Below are positions 1 through 6,006 of a DNA stretch of 18,783 nt, in pieces. The translations under genes were made by a program, and so were the position numbers. The stretch is from AEGEAN-183 sp964342745 (GTDB taxonomy: Bacteria; Pseudomonadota; Gammaproteobacteria; Magnimaribacterales; Magnimaribacteraceae), in contig CAYFFW010000025.1 of the NCBI GenBank assembly GCA_964342745.1, forward strand, positions 1-18,783. The letters run 5' to 3'. Every line of letters starts with the position of its first letter. Positions within the stretch are counted from its first letter, which is position 1. The notes below the pieces were generated by a model that was not told where the DNA came from, did no database searches, and saw nothing but the letters and a program-made list of their open reading frames with translations.

Positions 1-1516
1 TGTTATTACTGTTCCAGCTTATTTCAATGATTCGCAAAGGCAGGCCACTAAGGATGCAGGAAAGATAGCTGGTCTTGACGTTAAAAGAATCATCAATGAA
101 CCTACTGCTGCAGCTTTAGCATATGGTCTTGATAAAGGAAAAGGGGATCAAAAGATCGCTGTTTATGATTTAGGTGGAGGTACATTTGACATCTCAATCA
201 TAGAGATAGCTGAGGTAGAAGGAGAACATCAATTTGAAGTTTTATCTACGAATGGAGATACATTCTTAGGTGGAGAAGATTTTGATTTAGCTGTCATAGA
301 ATATCTAGCTGAAGAATTCAAAAAAGAATCTGGAGTAGATTTGCATAATGATCCTTTGGCTCTTCAAAGACTTAAAGAGGGCGCTGAAAAAGCTAAGATC
401 GAGTTATCTAGTAATCAGCAGACAGAAGTTAATTTGCCTTACATAACAGCTGATTCATCCGGACCAAAACATTTTGTGCATAAATTAACTAGGGCTAAAT
501 TGGAATCCTTAGTAGAAGATCTAGTTGAAAGGACAATAGATCCAGTTAAAACAGCTTTAAAGGACGCCAAGCTACAGCCTAAAGATGTTGATGAAGTGAT
601 ACTTGTTGGAGGGCAAACAAGAATGCCTTTAGTTCAAGAAAAGGTTAAATCTTTCTTTGGAAAAGAATCAAGAAAGGATGTGAACCCAGATGAAGCGGTT
701 GCTGTTGGAGCAGCGATCCAAGGTGCTGTATTAGCTGGTGATGTAACCGATGTCCTTCTCCTGGACGTAACCCCACTTACTTTAGGAATAGAAACAATGG
801 GAGGGGTAATGACACCTCTGATAGATAAGAACACAACAATTCCTACAAATAAGTCACAAATATTTTCAACTGCTGAAGATAATCAAACGGCTGTTACGGT
901 CCATGTCTTGCAAGGTGAAAGAAAGCAAGCAACTGAAAATAAGACTTTAGGTCAATTCAATTTAACGGATATCCCAGCTGCTCCAAGAGGCATGCCTCAA
1001 ATAGAAGTTACCTTCGATACTGATGCAAATGGGATTCTTAATGTTTCTGCTAAAGATAAGGCTACTGGAAAAGAACAATCCATAGAGATTAAAGCTTCTA
1101 GTGGTTTGTCTGATGATGAGATAGAGCAAATGGTAAAAGATGCAGAAGCTCATGCAGAAGAGGACAAAAAATTTGAAGCTTTAGTTCAAACTAAGAATAT
1201 GGGTGAGAATCTAGTACATAGCTGTAAAAAAACTTTAGAAGAGGCTGGAGATAAAGCAGAAGCAGAAGAGAAAGAGACCATAGAAAAGGGAATCAGTGAA
1301 CTAGAGGAAGCTCTTAAATCAGATGATAAAGATCAAATTGATGAAAAGATAAAATCTTTAAGTGAAGCTTCTGCTTCTTTGGCACAAAAATTATATGAAG
1401 AGCAGCAAGCCAAAGCTTCAGAAGAGCAAAGCGAATCTCCTCAAGAAGAAGGCAAGTCTGACTCAGATGCAGTTGATGCTGATTTCGAGGAAGTTAAAGA
1501 AGAAGAGAAGTCATAA
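1..1516 (+). CDS. dnaK: Chaperone protein DnaK (Hsp70), 5'-truncated by window start
   Basis: ATP-dependent cytosolic Hsp70 that binds exposed hydrophobic peptides and works with DnaJ and GrpE in folding. The reading frame is open from base 2 and gives 504 residues before TAA at 1514-1516; by comparison with the 638-residue E. coli protein the first ~138 residues lie outside the window. Visible landmarks are the NEPTAAALAYGLDKG segment, the phosphate-binding DLGGGTFD (fragment residue ~56), FLGGEDFD, VILVGGQTRMP, the linker/start of the substrate-binding domain DVLLLDVTPL, the helical lid, and the acidic tail ending in DADFEEVKEEEKS, which matches the conserved EEVK-type C terminus. It is followed 39 bases later by dnaJ, the usual partner arrangement. 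Its promoter (a sigma-32 type would be expected) is not in view. Identification is essentially certain. Confidence 0.98.
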   Translation, partial: VITVPAYFNDSQRQATKDAGKIAGLDVKRIINEPTAAALAYGLDKGKGDQKIAVYDLGGGTFDISIIEIAEVEGEHQFEVLSTNGDTFLGGEDFDLAVIEYLAEEFKKESGVDLHNDPLALQRLKEGAEKAKIELSSNQQTEVNLPYITADSSGPKHFVHKLTRAKLESLVEDLVERTIDPVKTALKDAKLQPKDVDEVILVGGQTRMPLVQEKVKSFFGKESRKDVNPDEAVAVGAAIQGAVLAGDVTDVLLLDVTPLTLGIETMGGVMTPLIDKNTTIPTNKSQIFSTAEDNQTAVTVHVLQGERKQATENKTLGQFNLTDIPAAPRGMPQIEVTFDTDANGILNVSAKDKATGKEQSIEIKASSGLSDDEIEQMVKDAEAHAEEDKKFEALVQTKNMGENLVHSCKKTLEEAGDKAEAEEKETIEKGISELEEALKSDDKDQIDEKIKSLSEASASLAQKLYEEQQAKASEEQSESPQEEGKSDSDAVDADFEEVKEEEKS

Positions 1517-1555
1517 TTTATTTCTCCATACCTCTAGAAAACTAAAGGCTGATAA

Positions 1556-2680
1556 ATGTCTAAAAGGGACTATTACGACATCTTAGGAGTCGACAGAAGT
1601 GCCCAAGGTGATCAATTAAAGAAAGCTTACAGAAAACTAGCCATGAAATACCATCCGGATAGAAACCCGGATGATCCAGCCGCTTCCGAAAAATTTAAGG
1701 AAGCAACAGAGGCATACGAGGTTTTATCAGATCCATCAAAGAGATCTGCATATGATCAATTTGGGCATCAAGGAGTAGATGCATCTGGTTTTTCGAGTGG
1801 TGGAAGGTCTCCTACAGATGCCTTTAATGACATATTTGGTGACATCTTTGGTGACATCTTTGGAGGCGGTGATCCTTTTTCTCGCTCAAGGAGATCAAAC
1901 AGAGGTTCAGATTTGGAATTCTCGTTATCTATAGAATTAGAGAATGCCGTAAAAGGAACTACAGAGAAGATAAGAATTCCAGCATTACATGGTTGTGATA
2001 GTTGTAATGGTTCTGGAGCTGAACCAGGAACCAAACCAACTAACTGTCCTTCTTGTCAGGGCGCAGGACAAGTAAGAATGCAACAGGGATTCTTCTCTAT
2101 TTCCCAAGCCTGTAGGCAATGTAGAGGATCGGGGCAAATTATTAGTAGTCCATGTAGAAAATGCAAGGGTAATGGAAGGGTTGAAAAAACCAAGACCTTA
2201 TCCGTAAAGATTCCAGCTGGTATTGATTCTGGAGACAGGATTAGATTATCCGGTGAAGGAGAAGCAGGCCATAGCGGTGGTCAAAGTGGAGATTTATATG
2301 TACAAATAAAAGTTCTTTCCCATGAAGTTTTTGAGAGAGACGGACAACACTTATATTGTGAAGCTCCTATAGGTTTTGTAGACGCAGCTTTAGGAACTGA
2401 ACTTGAGGTCCCAACTCTCGATGGTAAGGTAAAATTAAAAATTCCTGAAGGGACACAAACCGGAAAATTATTTAGATTAAAAGGAAAGGGAGTCAAAAAA
2501 ATTAGAAGTTCTTCTGTAGGTGATTTGTTATGTCGAGTCATAATTGAGACTCCTCAAAAGTTAGATAATAAGCAAAAGGATCTTTTACGGGAGTTAGGAG
2601 ATTCTTTAAAAGAAAATCAAAATTCTCCGATTAGTTCAGCTTGGTTTAGTAAAGTTAAATCTTTTTTTGAAACAAAATAA
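1556..2680 (+). CDS. dnaJ: Chaperone protein DnaJ (class A Hsp40)
   Basis: Co-chaperone that delivers substrates to DnaK and stimulates its ATPase. At 374 residues it is the usual class A length. Domains in order: J-domain (residues ~1-70) with HPD at 33-35; Gly/Phe-rich region with three DIFG units at 92-103; zinc-binding domain with four CxxCxGxG-type motifs at C147/C150, C164/C167, C186/C189 and C200/C203, all cysteines present; C-terminal substrate-binding domains to the end. The ATG start gives the canonical N terminus (KRDYYDILGV) and has a modest AAAGG seven bases upstream. It sits between dnaK and dapB, with a 6-base gap to dapB, so cotranscription with dnaK is likely. The extra DIFG unit comes from a 12-bp tandem repeat. 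Confidence 0.98.
   Translation: MSKRDYYDILGVDRSAQGDQLKKAYRKLAMKYHPDRNPDDPAASEKFKEATEAYEVLSDPSKRSAYDQFGHQGVDASGFSSGGRSPTDAFNDIFGDIFGDIFGGGDPFSRSRRSNRGSDLEFSLSIELENAVKGTTEKIRIPALHGCDSCNGSGAEPGTKPTNCPSCQGAGQVRMQQGFFSISQACRQCRGSGQIISSPCRKCKGNGRVEKTKTLSVKIPAGIDSGDRIRLSGEGEAGHSGGQSGDLYVQIKVLSHEVFERDGQHLYCEAPIGFVDAALGTELEVPTLDGKVKLKIPEGTQTGKLFRLKGKGVKKIRSSSVGDLLCRVIIETPQKLDNKQKDLLRELGDSLKENQNSPISSAWFSKVKSFFETK
1829..1864 (+). repeat. 12-bp tandem repeat x3 inside dnaJ (DIFG units)
   Basis: Three consecutive in-frame copies of a 12-base unit (GACATATTTGGT, then GACATCTTTGGT, then GACATCTTTGGA) encode DIFG-DIFG-DIFG in the Gly/Phe-rich linker of DnaJ. Copies 2 and 3 differ only at the last base, copy 1 at one base. 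DIF motifs are normal in this linker; the near-identity at DNA level points to recent unit expansion by slippage. Confidence 0.9.
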
Positions 2681-2686
2681 AACAAG

Positions 2687-3427
2687 ATGTTAGAAATAGG
2701 AATATCAGGTTCAACCGGGAGAATGGGTAAAGCTCTTATAAAAGCAATAGTTCACAGTGAAGAATTTAATCTTTTAGGTGGAGTAGGTAGAAATGAAAAT
2801 GAAAATATAGGAGAGGATTTAGGTAAGCTTTCTGGTGTGCAGGAGATTGGGGTTAAGCTTTTAAGTCATTTAACTGAACTTCCTAAGACAGATGTATTAA
2901 TTGACTTCTCAGAACCTTCTTTTAGTTTATTAACAATTCAATATTGTGTAGAAAATAGTATCCCCTTGGTTCTAGGCACTACTGGCTTTGATAAAGGGGA
3001 TAGAGAAAGTATTCTTCAAGCTTCTAAATCTATACCCATTCTAAAGGCTCCAAACACAAGTATTGGAATTGCTCTTTTAAAAAAATTAATAGATTCTTCT
3101 GCCAGTTCCTTTTCCATCTTTGAAGATATAAAAGTTACTGAAAAGCATCATAAAGATAAAAAAGATTTACCTTCTGGCACATCACTGGATTTAGTAAATC
3201 ATCTAAAAGGTACTCTCAAAATCAAAGATTCAATCGATATCTTTAGTGAGAGAACTGGAGATATATCTGGAGAACATAAGATAATCTTTTCTATCGATTC
3301 AGAAAAAATTGAGATAAGCCATAAAACTGAAGATCGTTCAGTTTATGCGGAAGGAGCTCTAAGGGCAGCTAAATGGCTTTACGAGAGACCTAAAGGTCTG
3401 TATTCAATGTCAGATATATATTCTTGA
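2687..3427 (+). CDS. dapB: 4-hydroxy-tetrahydrodipicolinate reductase (short form)
   Basis: NAD(P)H-dependent reductase of the diaminopimelate/lysine pathway, making tetrahydrodipicolinate. The N-terminal Rossmann motif GISGSTGRMG is at residues 5-14, LGTTGF at ~96-101 and APNTSIG at 121-127. The signature HHKDKKDLPSGT at 154-165 contains the catalytic His and Lys equivalents of E. coli H159 and K163, and R217 in the HKTEDR segment matches E. coli R240. With 246 residues it is ~27 shorter than E. coli DapB. Much of the difference is a gap between PSGTSL and GDISGEH, where E. coli has the TGER...IGF segment. No Shine-Dalgarno is seen; the ATG lies 6 bases after the dnaJ stop, so translational coupling is likely. 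carAB, its usual gammaproteobacterial follower, is absent here. Confidence 0.95.
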   Translation: MLEIGISGSTGRMGKALIKAIVHSEEFNLLGGVGRNENENIGEDLGKLSGVQEIGVKLLSHLTELPKTDVLIDFSEPSFSLLTIQYCVENSIPLVLGTTGFDKGDRESILQASKSIPILKAPNTSIGIALLKKLIDSSASSFSIFEDIKVTEKHHKDKKDLPSGTSLDLVNHLKGTLKIKDSIDIFSERTGDISGEHKIIFSIDSEKIEISHKTEDRSVYAEGALRAAKWLYERPKGLYSMSDIYS

Positions 3428-3440
3428 ATCTTAAGAAATG

Positions 3441-3449
3441 TGATATAAA
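3441..3449 (+). promoter_or_regulatory. Putative extended -10 promoter of the rpsB operon
   Basis: TGATATAAA reads as TGn plus a TATAAA hexamer (3444-3449), an extended -10 element followed by a relatively G+C-rich stretch (CGCAACCC) where the discriminator would be. A poor -35 (TTGAAT, 3424-3429) lies 14 bases upstream, which is too close to be convincing, but extended -10 promoters can do without one. Transcription would start near 3456, giving a leader of about 159 bases, close to the length I recall for E. coli rpsB. A G+C-rich discriminator would be compatible with stringent control; that is inference. Confidence 0.5.
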
Positions 3450-3455
3450 CGCAAC

Positions 3456-3614
3456 CCTTTTTTAGGATTTATAGATATATTTCTTAGAAAATAATGTAGC
3501 ACGTGTTTATCTCTGTATCTTGGGTGCTAAAGATTGCTCGTCTTTAGTTAAGATCAGTAAAACGCGGAAGAATAACCCGAATGATAAAATTCATTCACAA
3601 AAATAGGAGAGCAA
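3456..3614 (+). promoter_or_regulatory. Structured rpsB 5' leader, candidate S2 autoregulatory RNA
   Basis: This non-coding stretch ahead of rpsB has several perfect inverted repeats. TAGCAC (3497-3502) pairs with GTGCTA (3524-3529). CTAAAGA (3527-3533) pairs with TCTTTAG (3541-3547) across a 7-base loop, extendable by a G-U pair. GAATGA (3579-3584) pairs with TCATTC (3591-3596), just before the Shine-Dalgarno. The first two stems share 3527-3529, so they compete or must trim. GGGT (3522-3525) could also pair with ACCC (3575-3578), a possible long-range contact. In gammaproteobacteria the rpsB leader is a known structured element through which S2 represses rpsB-tsf; position and length fit, but I did not match the family consensus base by base. 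Confidence 0.5.
3605..3609 (+). promoter_or_regulatory. Ribosome binding site of rpsB
   Basis: AGGAG five bases before the ATG at 3615. It is one of the strongest Shine-Dalgarno sequences in the window and fixes the rpsB start. It follows directly after the hairpin at 3579-3596, so folding of the leader could control access to it. Confidence 0.8.
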
Positions 3615-4562
3615 ATGGCTAATATCTCTTTAGAAGATATGCTTCAAGCAGGTGTGCATTTCGGACATCAAACAAAGTATTGGAACCCAAAAATGGAACC
3701 TTATATTTTTGGCGTTAGAAATAAAATTCACATTATAGACTTACAACACACAGTTACTTTACTTAAACCTGCCTTGGCTTTTATTAAGTCTTTAGCAGAA
3801 AAGAATAATAAAATTCTTTTTGTAGCAACCAAGAGATCTGCTACAGATATATTAAAACAAGAAGCTGAAAGGTGTGACATGCCTTATGTAAATGAAAGGT
3901 GGCTTGGAGGTATGTTAACGAATTATAAAACGATAAGGTCTTCTATAAATAGGCTGGAAAACCTTCTTAGGCAGAAGGAAGATGGCACTTTTGATAAATT
4001 AACAAAAAAAGAGGGCTTAAAGCTACAAAGGGAGATAGATAAATTAGAAAAAGCTATTGGTGGAGTGAGAGATATGGGTGGTCTACCAGATGCTTTGTTC
4101 GTAATTGATGTTAAAAGAGAGGCTATAGCTATTTCTGAAGCAAGTAAGATGGGCATACCAATAGTAGGTGTAGTAGATAGCAATAGTAGTCCCGAAGGTA
4201 TTGATTATTTAATACCTGGAAATGATGATGCTATTAGGTCTATTGCTTTATTCACTCGGGCAGTTTCTGATGCTTGTATTGAAGGCTCAAAGCTTGCTAC
4301 TGGTTTGAAGCCTTCTTCGTCTTCTGGAGGACCAAAAATAATGAAGAAAGAAGATAAGGACGATACTTCAGATGAAAAGGTCCAAGATAAGGAAGAATCA
4401 AAAAAAGAAATTAAGGAAAAAGATGATACTTCAGATGAAAAGGTCCAAGATAAGGAAGAATCAAAAAAAGAAAGTAAGAAATTAAAAGAAACTGAGAAAA
4501 AAGAAGAGACTTTAGAAGAAGAAAAAAAAGAAGATGATCCAAAAAAAGAAAAGGAGACTTAA
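3615..4562 (+). CDS. rpsB: 30S ribosomal protein S2 with long charged C-terminal tail
   Basis: Structural protein of the small ribosomal subunit, needed for S1 docking near the mRNA exit region. The S2 core is textbook: LEDMLQAGVHFGHQTKYWNPKM at the start, VNERWLGGMLTN, GGLPDALFVIDVKRE and VDSNSSPEGIDYLIPGNDDA, ending around residue 224. The protein then runs on to 315 residues, against 241 in E. coli. The ~90-residue tail is almost entirely Lys, Glu, Asp and Ser and looks disordered. It includes a 21-residue unit present twice (from residues 250 and 271) that is identical at DNA level over 49 bases. tsf begins directly after the stop, and its Shine-Dalgarno is inside the last codons of this gene. 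Probably autoregulated through the leader upstream. Confidence 0.98.
   Translation: MANISLEDMLQAGVHFGHQTKYWNPKMEPYIFGVRNKIHIIDLQHTVTLLKPALAFIKSLAEKNNKILFVATKRSATDILKQEAERCDMPYVNERWLGGMLTNYKTIRSSINRLENLLRQKEDGTFDKLTKKEGLKLQREIDKLEKAIGGVRDMGGLPDALFVIDVKREAIAISEASKMGIPIVGVVDSNSSPEGIDYLIPGNDDAIRSIALFTRAVSDACIEGSKLATGLKPSSSSGGPKIMKKEDKDDTSDEKVQDKEESKKEIKEKDDTSDEKVQDKEESKKESKKLKETEKKEETLEEEKKEDDPKKEKET
4362..4473 (+). repeat. 63-bp-period tandem duplication in the S2 tail
   Basis: The 49 bases at 4362-4410 recur exactly at 4425-4473, an offset of 63 bases or 21 codons, so the reading frame is kept. Flanking bases of the unit are similar but not identical (for example AAGGAC against AAAGAT before the repeat). 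Each copy encodes DTSDEKVQDKEESKKE. Each also carries an A7 run, which may have promoted the event. Perfect identity over 49 bases, including third positions, implies a recent duplication. Confidence 0.95.
4551..4556 (+). promoter_or_regulatory. Ribosome binding site of tsf inside rpsB
   Basis: AAGGAG, six bases before the tsf ATG at 4563, lies within the last codons of rpsB. Translation of tsf is therefore directly coupled to termination on rpsB (TAA immediately followed by ATG). Confidence 0.8.
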
Positions 4563-5423
4563 ATGACGGAAATATCTGCTTCTCTTGTTAAGGAACTTAG
4601 AGAAAGGACTGGAATGGGCATGATGGATTGCAAGAAGGCCTTAGTTGAGTCCAAGGGAGACATAAATTTAGCAATTGAAGAATTAAGAAAATCAAGTGGA
4701 GTAAAAGCAAGTAAGAAAGCAGGAAGGTCTGCTGCCGATGGATTAATAAAAGCTAAAATTCAAGATTCAAAAGCTTTTATGGTAGAAATAAATTGCGAAA
4801 CTGATTTTGTAGCAAAAGATGATTCTTTTATTAAATTCTGCGAAGAGATTTTGGAAGTTTATTCTGTAGGTAACTTTGAGAATCTAGACCAATTGATGGA
4901 AGGAGAGCTCGAAGATAAAAGAGAAAAGCTAGTTCAGAAGTTAGGTGAAAACATAGTAGTTAGAAGAGTTTTTAAAGTTGATGATTCTCCTGACAACATA
5001 GGTTTGTACTTACATTCAAATAATAAGATAGCTTGCATAACCTCATTAAAAGGGGGGAATGAAGAAGTTGCTAAGGATATAGCCATGCATGTTGCAGCCT
5101 CTGACCCTTTGGCAATATCTTCTGAAGAAATATCTAAAGAATTAATAAATAAAGAGAGAGAAATCTTTCTAGCGCAGGCCGAAGAATCTGGTAAACCAGA
5201 GGATATTGTGGCTAAGATGGTTGAAGGCAAGGTAAATAAATTCCTAAAAGAAGTGAGTCTCATTGAGCAAGATTTTGTTAAAGATCTTGATTTGAAAGTT
5301 AAAACCTTATTAGAAAAGAATTCTGCTGAAGTCCTTAATTTCAGACGATTTGAGGTAGGAGAAGGCGTTGAAGTAAAAGAAACTGATTTCGCTTCTGAAG
5401 TTATGTCCCAAATAAAAAGTTAG
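4563..5423 (+). CDS. tsf: Translation elongation factor Ts
   Basis: Guanine nucleotide exchange factor that recycles EF-Tu-GDP to EF-Tu-GTP in the cytosol. Its 286 residues match the usual size (283 in E. coli). The N-terminal UBA-like domain carries RERTGMGMMDCKKAL (residues 13-27), and the core has the signature NCETDFVAKDD with D81-F82 equivalent to E. coli D80-F81, the residues that disturb the Mg site of EF-Tu. The end, NFRRFEVGEG followed by FASEVMSQ, is also typical. The ATG directly abuts the rpsB stop. The next gene is frr after only 8 bases; pyrH, which normally sits between tsf and frr, is not there. Confidence 0.98.
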   Translation: MTEISASLVKELRERTGMGMMDCKKALVESKGDINLAIEELRKSSGVKASKKAGRSAADGLIKAKIQDSKAFMVEINCETDFVAKDDSFIKFCEEILEVYSVGNFENLDQLMEGELEDKREKLVQKLGENIVVRRVFKVDDSPDNIGLYLHSNNKIACITSLKGGNEEVAKDIAMHVAASDPLAISSEEISKELINKEREIFLAQAEESGKPEDIVAKMVEGKVNKFLKEVSLIEQDFVKDLDLKVKTLLEKNSAEVLNFRRFEVGEGVEVKETDFASEVMSQIKS

Positions 5424-5431
5424 CTAGAAAA

Positions 5432-5989
5432 ATGTTAAATGAAATAATTGAAGATACTAAATTAGGCATGGAAAGAAGCTTGCAATCTCTCGATGCATCT
5501 TTTAAAAAAATTAGAACTGGAAGAGCAAGCCCTGCTTTATTAGATGAAATAAAAGTTGATTACTATGAAACTCTTACTCCTTTATCACAATTAGCTAATA
5601 TCTCCGTGGAAGATGCTAAAACTATAGCAATTGTCCCATGGGAAAAGAGTGTAGTTCAAGTCATAGAGAAGGCCATTATGGAGTCTGATCTAGGCCTTCA
5701 CCCTGCAACTTCTGGGGATACTATTAGAGTAATCTTGCCTGACTTAACAGAAGAGACTAGAAAAGATTTTATTAAGAAAGCTAAAGCAGAAGCTGAAAAC
5801 ACAAGGGTTTCTATTAGAAATAATAGAAGAGAAGGAAATTCTCAGCTTAAAGAATTTCTAAAAGAAAAAGAAATCTCCGAAGATGAAGAAAGGCAGGGAG
5901 AAGAAGAAATCCAAAAATTGACCGATTTGTATGTAAGCAAAGTAGAAGAAGCTTTAACAGCAAAGGAAAAAGACTTACTAGATTTCTAG
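5432..5989 (+). CDS. frr: Ribosome recycling factor
   Basis: Splits post-termination ribosomes together with EF-G. Its 185 residues are exactly the family length. Recognisable family stretches are FKKIRTGRASPALLDEIKVDYY (residues ~25-46), TPLSQLANISVEDAKTI, IVPWEK, SDLGLHPATSGDTIRVILPDLTEETR and the C-terminal helical region with RRE and KDLLDF-like ends. No clear Shine-Dalgarno precedes the ATG, which lies 8 bases after the tsf stop, so coupling to tsf is likely. It is followed 17 bases later by uppS, the order seen in Pseudomonas and relatives once pyrH is removed. Confidence 0.98.
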   Translation: MLNEIIEDTKLGMERSLQSLDASFKKIRTGRASPALLDEIKVDYYETLTPLSQLANISVEDAKTIAIVPWEKSVVQVIEKAIMESDLGLHPATSGDTIRVILPDLTEETRKDFIKKAKAEAENTRVSIRNNRREGNSQLKEFLKEKEISEDEERQGEEEIQKLTDLYVSKVEEALTAKEKDLLDF

Positions 5990-6006
5990 TTCCCTTTTAA
6001 GGATTT

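Noticed and set aside
1362..1586. 74-codon + strand frame across the dnaK/dnaJ junction
   Set aside because: It lies in another frame over dnaK and dnaJ; its product is a Lys/Leu-rich shadow of the A-rich dnaK tail with no ribosome binding site or recognisable motif.
3527..3547. CTAAAGA/TCTTTAG hairpin as an intrinsic terminator for dapB
   Set aside because: No T-run follows the stem; the next bases are TTAAGATCAG. Its position inside the rpsB leader suits a regulatory structure better.
4362..4473. CRISPR-like direct repeat
   Set aside because: There are only two copies, in frame within a ribosomal protein gene, with no regular spacers and no cas genes.
4934..5263. 109-codon minus-strand open frame inside tsf
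   Set aside because: It is antisense to well-conserved EF-Ts coding sequence and its Ser/Leu-rich product is typical of the reverse complement of Lys/Glu-rich genes. The other minus-strand frames, such as 1768-2034, 12550-12813 and 17769-17951, were rejected for the same reason.
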